64,000 nt of DNA. Origin: Clostridia bacterium. GTDB lineage: Bacteria > Bacillota > Clostridia > Acetivibrionales > DSM-2933. Location: positions 1-64,000 of the forward strand of contig JAOABQ010000084.1 in assembly GCA_026418275.1 (NCBI GenBank). The letters run 5' to 3'. Below are positions 52,646 to 60,052 of this stretch, one piece after another (within the stretch, counting starts at the first letter, position 1; each line of letters opens with the position of its first letter). The notes under the pieces are model-generated. The model was not told where the DNA came from, did no database searches, and saw nothing but the letters and a program-made list of their open reading frames with translations. Both the position numbers and the translations under genes were made by a program.

Positions 52646-53803
52646 TTGAAGGATTTATTTAACCTTTTAATAAACCTGGGAGATAAAAAGTTTATCCTAT
52701 TTGGAACAGGAAACCTAAGTAAGCAATTATGTGAAAGTATTGATGAGAAGATTGCGTATTTTGTTGATAATGATCCTTCCAAATGGAATACGACTTTTCT
52801 GGGACGCCAGATCCTTGAGCCTGGGATTTTAAGTCGGGAAAAAATGGATAATTACGTGATTCTGATCGCAAGCACATTTTTTAAAGAAATTTCAAGACAG
52901 CTTGAAACCTTGGGGTTTAAGGAGAAAGTTCATTATTGGAACGGGATGGAACTATTTAAGGATTTTAACAATGGAAGTGGATCTCTCCAGACAATCAACG
53001 TTGACTATCCCATAAACCCGTTGTATCGCTACGGATATGACAAACCTCCTCATCCACAGTTATATGATATATTGAATAGGAACATATCTACCTATAAGGG
53101 CTGTCTACAAGCCTTTCTTCAATTTAAGAAATTACTTCTTGGGATAGCAGTATCCAATGACGGATCAAAAATGGACACATCGATAGAACCTATATGGAAT
53201 AATAGTACGATGTCGGGATTGGATGCGGCAGCAATTTACTGCTTTATAGTATTTAATAAACCCAAGAGGTATTTGGAAATAGGAAGTGGAAACTCTACAA
53301 AGTTCGCAAGGCGGGCCATTAAAGATAATAACCTGGAAACGCAAATCATTTCAATAGATCCGCATCCCAGGACTGAAATTGATCAGATCTGTAATAAAAT
53401 TTACAGAAAACCTTTAGAAGATACGAATTTAGATATTTTTGATGAATTAACAGCAGGTGATATATTATTTATTGATAACTCTCACCGTTGTTTTACGAAT
53501 TCAGATGTGACGGTGGTTTTTTTAGATATCTTGCCAAGACTCAATAAAGGGGTTTTTGTCCAGTTTCACGATATTTTTTTACCCTATGATTATCCCCCTG
53601 AGTGGAAAAATCGTTTTTACTCGGAACAGTACTTGCTTGCTTCTTATATCTTAGCAGAGGGAAACAAGTTTGAAATTCTGCTGCCCAATAGTTTTGTATC
53701 CGGTAACACTGAACTTATGAAAATAATAGAACCTTTGTGGGAAGATGAAAATATGAAGAATATTCAACGCGGTGGAGCATCTTTCTGGATAAGAATAACT
53801 TGA
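52646..53803 (+). CDS. GTG-module protein with class I methyltransferase-like domain
   Basis: 385 residues. N-terminal module at about 13-105 (FGTG 19-22, YFVDNDPSKWN, IASTFFKEISRQL), then a domain of the class I methyltransferase fold from about 155: YLEIGSGNSTKFARRA, IISIDPHPRTEID and GDILFIDNSHR. The latter resembles Methyltransf_24-type enzymes. The TTG at 52646 is chosen because AAGGGGAA is six bases upstream; the ATG at 52595 has no usable site. It is the last gene of the glycan cluster before the ATP-grasp gene. Confidence 0.75.
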   Translation: MKDLFNLLINLGDKKFILFGTGNLSKQLCESIDEKIAYFVDNDPSKWNTTFLGRQILEPGILSREKMDNYVILIASTFFKEISRQLETLGFKEKVHYWNGMELFKDFNNGSGSLQTINVDYPINPLYRYGYDKPPHPQLYDILNRNISTYKGCLQAFLQFKKLLLGIAVSNDGSKMDTSIEPIWNNSTMSGLDAAAIYCFIVFNKPKRYLEIGSGNSTKFARRAIKDNNLETQIISIDPHPRTEIDQICNKIYRKPLEDTNLDIFDELTAGDILFIDNSHRCFTNSDVTVVFLDILPRLNKGVFVQFHDIFLPYDYPPEWKNRFYSEQYLLASYILAEGNKFEILLPNSFVSGNTELMKIIEPLWEDENMKNIQRGGASFWIRIT

Positions 53804-53970
53804 GTCGAATAGCACAGGTTTTTTGATTTGTTTTCAGTATGAAATTGTGGGATAATATGTGCAAGCTGTGGTAATTCAAGAATCCCATAAAATATGCGCT
53901 TCATGAAACGAGTTTTGCTTAAACCTATATAAAAGAAAGATATAATTTGAAGTGGTAGGAGTGACTTCCT

Positions 53971-54894
53971 ATGAAATTACTTTTAACTGCAGTTGGTAAG
54001 CGTGTCCAACTTATTAAATACCTAAAAAAACATTTCGAAGTCGTAGGTACGGATTGCTCTAACTTAGCCCCCGGGGCTTTATTTGTCGATAAATTTTACC
54101 CGGTTTCAAAATATGACCGGGAAGAATATAAAGAAGAATTATTGCATATATGCCAAAAGGAAAACATAGATATTGTTGTTTCGGTATTTGAACAGGAATT
54201 ATTGATTCTTGACGCAATCCGGGATAAATTAAAAGAGATAGGATCTTTTTTAATTCTGTCTCCAAAAGGGGTTCTGTCCATTTGCAGCGATAAATGGGAG
54301 ACCTACCGGTTTTTTTTAAAAAACCATATTCGTACACCTGAAAGCTTTTTGACAATGGAGGAATGTATGGACAAACCGTTTCCCCTATTTATAAAACCCA
54401 GGCGGGGGATGGGCAGTCAATCTGCCCATAAGGTAAACCGCAGAGATGAACTGAAATTCTACTGTCAAAATATTAAAGACCCCATTATTCAGGAATATGT
54501 GGCCGGGATAGAATACACCATCGACTGCATTTGTGATTTTGAGGGATGCCCGGTTTCAGTTGTGCCCAGAGAACGGTTGGAGGTAAGGGCTGGGGAGGTT
54601 TCAAAGTCCAGAACGGTAAAAGATGATGAAATCATTAATTTCTCCATAGAGATTTGCAGAAAGCTTAGAGCTGTTGGACCCATTACCATCCAATGCATAA
54701 AGACTCCGGAGGGTGTTATTCAATTTACCGAGATCAACCCCAGAATGGGCGGGGGTGTACCTCACTCCTTTGAGGCAGGTGTGGATTATGGGCAGATTTT
54801 TAAGGACCTTAAGGTGGGAAAGCCAATTCATCCAGTGATTGGCCAGTTTAAGGAAGTTACCATGCTGCGGTATGATGAGGCGGTATTTATATGA
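53971..54894 (+). CDS. ATP-grasp enzyme (CarB/PylC-like)
   Basis: 307 residues. An N-terminal Rossmann-like region (LLLTAVGKRVQLIKYL, VVGTDCSNLAPG) precedes the ATP-grasp domain: CSDKWETYRFF, LFIKPRRGMGSQSAHKV, QEYVAGIEYTIDCI and the metal-binding QFTEINPRMGGG. The reaction is ATP-driven ligation through an acylphosphate. In a sugar cluster it may attach an amino acid or other acid to an amino sugar (inference). AGGAGTG before the ATG. Overlaps the next gene by four bases (ATGA), so it is co-translated with the HAD hydrolase. 167 bp without a recognisable terminator separate it from the preceding cluster. Confidence 0.82.
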   Translation: MKLLLTAVGKRVQLIKYLKKHFEVVGTDCSNLAPGALFVDKFYPVSKYDREEYKEELLHICQKENIDIVVSVFEQELLILDAIRDKLKEIGSFLILSPKGVLSICSDKWETYRFFLKNHIRTPESFLTMEECMDKPFPLFIKPRRGMGSQSAHKVNRRDELKFYCQNIKDPIIQEYVAGIEYTIDCICDFEGCPVSVVPRERLEVRAGEVSKSRTVKDDEIINFSIEICRKLRAVGPITIQCIKTPEGVIQFTEINPRMGGGVPHSFEAGVDYGQIFKDLKVGKPIHPVIGQFKEVTMLRYDEAVFI

Positions 54895-55565
54895 AGGGGA
54901 TTGTATTTGATCTGGATGATACCCTTTACAATGAAAAGGAATTTGTATACGGTGCCTTTAAGGAGGTTGCCTGCTATTTATCGGATAAGTACACCCTTGA
55001 AGAAAAGAGTTTATTTGAAAAAATGCTGCATATCTTACATACTGAGGGAAGAGGGAAGATTTTTGATAGGATATGCCAATGTTTTAACCTTAACGAAGAT
55101 ATTGATGCTCTTGTTGAGTTATATAGAAAAGCGAAGCCGGTTTTGCGTATATATGAGGATGCCCGGATGTTTTTAGAGCATAACACAAAAAAATGTAAAC
55201 TGGGCTTAATCACGGATGGGGTAGGATATGTGCAATGGAATAAAATAAAACAGCTTGGGATTGAAAACCACTTTGACAGTATCATCGTCACCGATGATTT
55301 GGGAAAGGAATTTTGGAAGCCCAGTCAGGTGCCCTATATAAAAATGGCAGAAAGTATGGGACTTTCACTTAGGGACATGGTATACGTGGGAGACAACCCC
55401 AATAAGGACTTCTGCGGAGCAAAGCAGCTTAAAATGCTTACAGTCCGAATCTTAAGAGAACAGGGCGATTACGTAAACATTTTTTTAGATAAAGAGTACG
55501 AGGCAGACTTTACTATTAAGAGCCTCAACGAACTCGAAAAAATCCTTCAAAAGAATAAAGGGTGA
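54891..55565 (+). CDS. HAD-superfamily hydrolase
   Basis: 224 residues of HAD subfamily IA: nucleophile motif FDLDDTLYNE near residue 5, a four-helix cap, motif II LGLITDGVG, Lys motif in KEFWKPSQVPY and VGDNPNKDFCGAKQL as motif IV. Its start overlaps the ATP-grasp stop and it is seven bases from the cytidylyltransferase. A phosphatase step for a sugar phosphate or a phosphorylated nonulosonate is possible; the pseudaminic acid route itself does not need one. Confidence 0.82.
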   Translation: MKGIVFDLDDTLYNEKEFVYGAFKEVACYLSDKYTLEEKSLFEKMLHILHTEGRGKIFDRICQCFNLNEDIDALVELYRKAKPVLRIYEDARMFLEHNTKKCKLGLITDGVGYVQWNKIKQLGIENHFDSIIVTDDLGKEFWKPSQVPYIKMAESMGLSLRDMVYVGDNPNKDFCGAKQLKMLTVRILREQGDYVNIFLDKEYEADFTIKSLNELEKILQKNKG

Positions 55566-55572
55566 ATAGAAT

Positions 55573-56292
55573 ATGGCGATATGCATTGTGCAAGCTCGAA
55601 TGGGTTCATCCAGGCTGAAAGGAAAAGTACTTAAGGAAATTCTGGGAGAGCCGATGATTCTCATTAGCCTAAAACGCCTTCAAAAAGCAAAATATATTAA
55701 TAAACTTGTGATGGCAACTTCCGACCTTGAAGAGGACGAAATTTTATACGATATTGTGAAAAATGCAGGCTTTGAAGTCTTTCGCGGCGACGAACAAAAT
55801 GTCTTAAAAAGATACGTGGATTGTATAAATCAGCATGAGGAAGATACGGTGGTCCGGGTTACGGGGGATTGCCCCTTTATCGATCCGATCATTGTTGATC
55901 ATGTTATAACCAAATACCAGATGAGCGATTTCGATTATGTACGCTTGGATGTCCCGGAAACGTTTATCCGGGGCTTTGATATAGAGGTGTTTTCCAGGGC
56001 GGCTCTTCTTCGTACATTTGGCTTGGCAAAGGAAGAACGTTACACCGAGCATGTCACATCCTACATGTATTATCATCCGGATCAGTTTCGGATAGGCTAT
56101 CTTAAGGGGGAAGCATTGTTCAGGAAGGATTACAGGCTTTGTGTAGATACGATGGAGGACTTTAAACTGGTAAACAAAGTGTTCCAACACTTTAAGGATC
56201 CGTTCGTACCCGCAAGAGAAATTATCCGTTACCTGGACGAAAATCCCGAACTTGCAGGGATCAACCGGGATATTGTTCAAAAACATGTGTGA
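55573..56292 (+). CDS. pseF: SpsF-type CMP-pseudaminate cytidylyltransferase
   Basis: 239 residues of the SpsF/CMP-KDO synthetase-like nucleotidyltransferase family. IVQARMGSSRLKGKVLKEI near residue 4, then VRVTGDCPFIDP and the late LCVDTMEDFKLV. Placement directly before pseI and pseG supports a CMP-pseudaminic acid synthetase role. Its form differs from the NeuA-like enzyme at 8.0 kb, which has IIPARAGSKR. Other SpsF proteins are annotated as spore coat polysaccharide enzymes, so the specificity is inferred from context. ATG 55573 after AGGGTGAATAG. Confidence 0.75.
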   Translation: MAICIVQARMGSSRLKGKVLKEILGEPMILISLKRLQKAKYINKLVMATSDLEEDEILYDIVKNAGFEVFRGDEQNVLKRYVDCINQHEEDTVVRVTGDCPFIDPIIVDHVITKYQMSDFDYVRLDVPETFIRGFDIEVFSRAALLRTFGLAKEERYTEHVTSYMYYHPDQFRIGYLKGEALFRKDYRLCVDTMEDFKLVNKVFQHFKDPFVPAREIIRYLDENPELAGINRDIVQKHV

Positions 56293-56311
56293 TAAGAAAG
56301 GAATTCTTTGG

Positions 56312-57346
56312 ATGAGGGAAATAACTATAAAAAAGGATAGAAAAATCGGGCAGGGAAATCCCGCTTATATTATAGTGGACGTAGCTGCAAATCATAATGG
56401 GAATCTGGAGACGGCAAAGGAATTAATAAGAAAAGCAGCCCAAGCAGGTGTAGATGCAGTAAAATTTCAGACATATACAGCGGATCAGATGTATTCCAAA
56501 AAGGCACCCCAGTTTTCACGGGACCCTATGAAGCCCTATGACCTTATTAAAAAGGTTGAGCACCCCAGAAGCTGGCTGCCTGTTTTAGCGGACTGCGCTG
56601 CGGAAAACGGTGTGGACTTTCTTTCATCACCCTTTGACTATGAGGCGGTAGATTTGCTTCAAGATGTAGGGGTTCCCTTATTTAAGGTGGCTTCCCTGGA
56701 AATTGTTGACCTGGAATTTTTAAAATACATTGCTCAAAAAGGAAAGCCGGTGATTATATCCACCGGGATGTGCAATATGGCTGAAATAGAGGAAGCGGTA
56801 GATACTATTTTATCTGCCGGAAATGAAAATATTGTCCTTTTGCACTGCAATACCTCCTACCCTACACCTATACATATTGTAAATCTAAATGCCATGAATA
56901 CAATGGAGCAGGCCTTTAAGCTTCCGGTGGGATTTTCCGATCACACTTTGGGCTGGCACATCCCTCTGGCGGCGGTGGCAAAGGGAGCATGCGTTATTGA
57001 GAAGCACTTTACCCTAAATAGAAAACAGGAAGGTCCGGACCACGGCTTTTCCATAGAGCCGCAAGAACTTAAAATCATGGTGGATCAGATCCGGGATATC
57101 GAAAGTGCCATGGGAACCGGAATTAAGAAAGTATCTCAAGAGGAAATGGAAAACTATGAAAAGGGCAGGCGAAGCCTTGTTGCAAATATGGCTATACCAA
57201 AGGGAACTCGGATTTCCCGGGAGATGGTAACAACCAAGCGCCCCGGTTTTGGCATTAAGCCGAATTTGATTGATATTGTCATTGGCCGGGAAGCGAAAGT
57301 AGATATTGATGAGGATGATATTCTTACATGGGAAATGATAAAATAG
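56312..57346 (+). CDS. pseI: pseudaminic acid synthase
   Basis: 344 residues of the NeuB family. VDVAANHNGNLETAKELI near residue 23, AVKFQTYTADQM, SSPFDYEAVDLL, STGMCNMAEI, LHCNTSYPTP, VGFSDHTLGWHIPLAAVA, EKHFTLNRKQEGPDH, then a SAF domain from about 283 with RRSLVANMAIPKGT and KRPGFGIKP. The SDHTLGWHIPLAAVA segment is typical of PseI. It condenses phosphoenolpyruvate with 2,4-diacetamido-trideoxyaltrose. AAGGA about nine bases before ATG 56312 sets the start; the longer frame to 56252 runs into pseF. Confidence 0.87.
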   Translation: MREITIKKDRKIGQGNPAYIIVDVAANHNGNLETAKELIRKAAQAGVDAVKFQTYTADQMYSKKAPQFSRDPMKPYDLIKKVEHPRSWLPVLADCAAENGVDFLSSPFDYEAVDLLQDVGVPLFKVASLEIVDLEFLKYIAQKGKPVIISTGMCNMAEIEEAVDTILSAGNENIVLLHCNTSYPTPIHIVNLNAMNTMEQAFKLPVGFSDHTLGWHIPLAAVAKGACVIEKHFTLNRKQEGPDHGFSIEPQELKIMVDQIRDIESAMGTGIKKVSQEEMENYEKGRRSLVANMAIPKGTRISREMVTTKRPGFGIKPNLIDIVIGREAKVDIDEDDILTWEMIK

Positions 57347-57369
57347 AAGTAAGTATACTTTAACAATGT

Positions 57370-57414
57370 AAAATTCCCTCTAATTGTCCCTTGCTTAAGG
57401 GAATGGGGGATTTT
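57370..57414 (+). repeat. dispersed 50-bp palindromic repeat, copy C
   Basis: AAAATTCCCTCTAATTG followed by TCCCTTGCTTAAGGGA and GGGGGATTTT. Shorter in its right part than copies A (7944) and B (12680) but collinear with both. It lies between pseI and pseG. Confidence 0.65.
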
Positions 57415-57456
57415 AGCAAAATTAAAAGTACGACTAAATATAAACGGTGGTGTGAG

Positions 57457-58440
57457 ATGAAAATAATCATCCGGGCAGATGGCGGAACTGAAATAGGCTT
57501 GGGACATATTATGCGGACTTCCGTATTGGCTGAGAAGTTAAGGGTTTTTGCTGAGGTTATGTATATTTGCAAGCATGGATGTCGGTTTATAGACGGTATC
57601 CGCTATGTAAAACGCCAGGGTTTTGATGTTATAGAGCTTGATGAAATAAGCTTAATCGGCCAGCTTGATAAAATTCAAGCAGACTGCCTCATTACGGACA
57701 GCTATGATGTGAATGAAGTATACTTTGACACTACTAAAAAAGTATTCCCGGTTACCGGTTATATCGATGATTTAAACCGGTTTAAGCCCAATGTAGATTT
57801 TATTGTGAACCAAAATGTATATGCCCGGGATTTAAATTATGAAAATATGGCAATAGAAGAGCTTTTTCTTGGGACAAGGTATGCACTTTTAAGAGAAGAA
57901 TTTAAGAATTTACCCTCTAAACAAATCAAAGCAGATGTTAAGGATGTATTGGTTACCCTGGGAGGAGCAGACATTCAAAATGTGTCGGGGGACATTGCTA
58001 AAGGACTGTATGATCAATACCCCTTCATAAATATTCATGTGGCCGTAGGCCCTTCCTTTATTCATGGAGATAAACTGAAAGAACTTGAAAACGATAGAAT
58101 CAAAGTCTATTATATGCCCAAAATGTCCGATCTCATGTCAAAATGCGATCTGGCGGTTTCAGCCTGCGGAAGTACCCTTTATGAGTTGTTTGCCTGCGGG
58201 ACGCCGGTAATTGGAGTGGTTGTGGCAGAGAATCAAAAGATAGCAGCCCAAAAAGTAAACGATGTGGGTGCGGCTTTCATCGCAAAGGATATCGGCGACA
58301 TCGTAGCGCTTGCCGGAAAATGTGATTTTGATAAAAGATTTAAAATGTCCCAAACTTCAAGAGCACTTGTGGACGGTTGGGGAAGTGACCGGCTGGCAAA
58401 GGAAATAAGAAGACTGGTTATGCAAAGATTAGGTGGATGA
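57457..58440 (+). CDS. pseG: UDP-2,4-diacetamido-trideoxy-altrose hydrolase
   Basis: 327 residues with a GT-B-like fold related to MurG. The N-terminal RADGGTEIGLGHIMRTSVLA near residue 5 is the PseG hallmark (the conserved GxGHxMR His). Central TLGGADIQNVSGDIA and C-terminal SACGSTLYELFACGTPVI follow. It removes UDP to release the substrate of PseI. GGTGGTGTGAG just upstream fixes ATG 57457; the longer frame to 57391 comes from repeat copy C. The next start lies five bases after its stop. Confidence 0.88.
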   Translation: MKIIIRADGGTEIGLGHIMRTSVLAEKLRVFAEVMYICKHGCRFIDGIRYVKRQGFDVIELDEISLIGQLDKIQADCLITDSYDVNEVYFDTTKKVFPVTGYIDDLNRFKPNVDFIVNQNVYARDLNYENMAIEELFLGTRYALLREEFKNLPSKQIKADVKDVLVTLGGADIQNVSGDIAKGLYDQYPFINIHVAVGPSFIHGDKLKELENDRIKVYYMPKMSDLMSKCDLAVSACGSTLYELFACGTPVIGVVVAENQKIAAQKVNDVGAAFIAKDIGDIVALAGKCDFDKRFKMSQTSRALVDGWGSDRLAKEIRRLVMQRLGG

Positions 58441-58444
58441 GAGA

Positions 58445-59119
58445 ATGGAAAAATATTTATTTTGCTGTTATAGGGAGCATTTTATTAAGCTTTATCATGA
58501 GCGGCTATCCAAACTGCCGTATGATATAGAGCTGCTTACCGACCACAGGAAGCTTTCACTGGATTTTGTCAGTGAGCTAAATCCCAAATATATTTTTTTC
58601 CCGGATTGGTCCTGGCTGATTCCAAAAGAAATTATAGAAAATGCAAAGTGTATTTGCTTTCATGAAGCTCCACTGCCTTACTTTAGAGGGGGTTCCCCCA
58701 TACAAAACCAAATTGCAAGGGGAGTTAAAAACACCAAAATCACGGCGTTTATTATGGATGAGGGAATCGATACGGGAGATATTGTTTTACAGGAAGATTT
58801 GAACCTGGAAGGCCACCTTAGAGATATATTTGCTAGAATAACAGACAAAGTATATCATATGGTATGTGAGATTATAAATGGAAATTATGACGTCAGAAAA
58901 CAGGTGGGAGAAGGAAGCTATTATAAAAGGAGAACACCCGAAGAAAGTCAGTTGCCGTCCTTATCCATGGATTTGGACTCTCTCTACGACTTTATAAGAA
59001 TGCTGGAAGATCCTTATCCTAATGCGTTTATGGATATTGACGATAAAAGGCTAATTTTTAAGGAAGCAGAAATGCTGGACGGAGAAATACACTTTAAAGG
59101 GATTATAAAGAAAAAGTAG
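58445..59119 (+). CDS. formyltransferase-like protein in the pse cluster
   Basis: 224 residues of the Formyl_trans_N family. The core motif reads CICFHEAPLPYFRGGSPIQ: His 73 is kept, but the catalytic Asn two residues earlier is Cys 71. DEGIDTGDIVLQ carries the expected Asp. AGGTGG about nine bases upstream selects ATG 58445; GTG 58433 is also in frame and overlaps pseG. It sits where a PseH acetyltransferase might be expected. It could N-formylate the C4 amine of the altrosamine precursor or a deacetylated nonulosonate. The Asn-to-Cys change leaves activity uncertain. Confidence 0.72.
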   Translation: MEKYLFCCYREHFIKLYHERLSKLPYDIELLTDHRKLSLDFVSELNPKYIFFPDWSWLIPKEIIENAKCICFHEAPLPYFRGGSPIQNQIARGVKNTKITAFIMDEGIDTGDIVLQEDLNLEGHLRDIFARITDKVYHMVCEIINGNYDVRKQVGEGSYYKRRTPEESQLPSLSMDLDSLYDFIRMLEDPYPNAFMDIDDKRLIFKEAEMLDGEIHFKGIIKKK

Positions 59120-59130
59120 GGAGTGTGCTT

Positions 59131-59811
59131 ATGAGGGTTCTTTTAGTTGCAGCTCACCCGGACGATGAGGTTTTGGGGATTGGCGGTACGGTAAAGCTTC
59201 ATAGTCTAAAAGGCGATGAAGTTTATGGTGTAATCCTTGGTGAAGGGATTACCGCACGGTGTAAGCACGAGAAGCAGGGAGAAAGTAAACTCATTGAAGA
59301 TTTAAGAGCGGCATCAAGGAAATCCGCTGAAATCATAGGATATAAGGAACTATTCTTTGAACAATTGCCGGATAACCGGTTTGACAGTGTGGAGATGCTG
59401 GATATTGTAAAAATCCTTGAAGGGTATATAGCAAGGATAAAACCTGAAATCATATATACACATCATTTTGGGGATATCAATATTGATCACAGGATAACCT
59501 TTGATGCGGTATTGACTGCGACAAGACCCATTGGGCATGACTATACCAAAGAAATCTACTCTTTTGAGACTGTTTCGTCAACAGAGTGGAATTTTAAAAG
59601 TAGGGAGTCTTTGTTTAAACCCAACGTTTTTGTAGATATTACAGAGGTCTTGGATTTTAAGCTCAAAGCATTGGAATGCTACCAAAGTGAAATGCGGGAA
59701 TATCCACATCCAAGGTCCATAGAAGGAGTGGAGATTTGCGCCAAAAAATGGGGGACCGTTGTTTCAAGAGAGTATGTGGAAGCCTTGGAAGCAGTGAGGA
59801 TTGTAAGATAA
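59131..59811 (+). CDS. PIG-L/LmbE-type N-deacetylase
   Basis: 226 residues of the PIG-L deacetylase family, zinc enzymes that remove N-acetyl groups from amino sugars. The metal-binding AHPDDE lies at 8-13, and a second histidine region reads THHFGDINIDH. LAGEGITARC-like spacing is seen as ILGEGITARC. AGGGAG seven bases upstream selects ATG 59131; the in-frame GTG at 59125 is too close to it. It follows the formyltransferase, so a deacetylation followed by formylation at one nitrogen is plausible. Confidence 0.85.
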   Translation: MRVLLVAAHPDDEVLGIGGTVKLHSLKGDEVYGVILGEGITARCKHEKQGESKLIEDLRAASRKSAEIIGYKELFFEQLPDNRFDSVEMLDIVKILEGYIARIKPEIIYTHHFGDINIDHRITFDAVLTATRPIGHDYTKEIYSFETVSSTEWNFKSRESLFKPNVFVDITEVLDFKLKALECYQSEMREYPHPRSIEGVEICAKKWGTVVSREYVEALEAVRIVR

Positions 59812-59832
59812 TTTAAGTTAACTCATGTGTAA

Positions 59833-60006
59833 GCTAGGTTCATCAGGTGAAAAGAACATAAGCGTAAAGACTTTAGAGCATGTTAATCCGAGCGAGGGAA
59901 ATGCAAATCCACTGTTTGAGCGAAGCGAGTTTGGATTTGCCCGAGCTGAATTTACATGCTCTTAAGGCTTGAAGCATCGTAGTTCTTGGAACCTAATGAA
60001 CCTGGC
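59833..60006. repeat. 174-bp imperfect palindrome, MITE-like
   Basis: The ends are inverted: GCTAGGTTCATCAGGT at 59833-59848 and ACCTAATGAACCTGGC at 59991-60006, two mismatches in 16. The arms continue to match inwards (AGAGCATGTTAAT against TTTACATGCTCT). The centre holds a further hairpin, CAAATCCA and TGGATTTG, around GAGCGAAGCGAG. No frame of note. It fills most of the gap before pseC and could fold into a long RNA hairpin. Confidence 0.75.
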
Positions 60007-60052
60007 ACAACAGATTAATTCAAGTATAATATAGCGAGGTTGAATAAAACAG

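Noticed and set aside
53895..53960. Possible promoter with TATAAT before the ATP-grasp gene
   Set aside because: The -35 candidates are weak and spacing is ambiguous, so I do not list it, although a promoter in this gap is likely.
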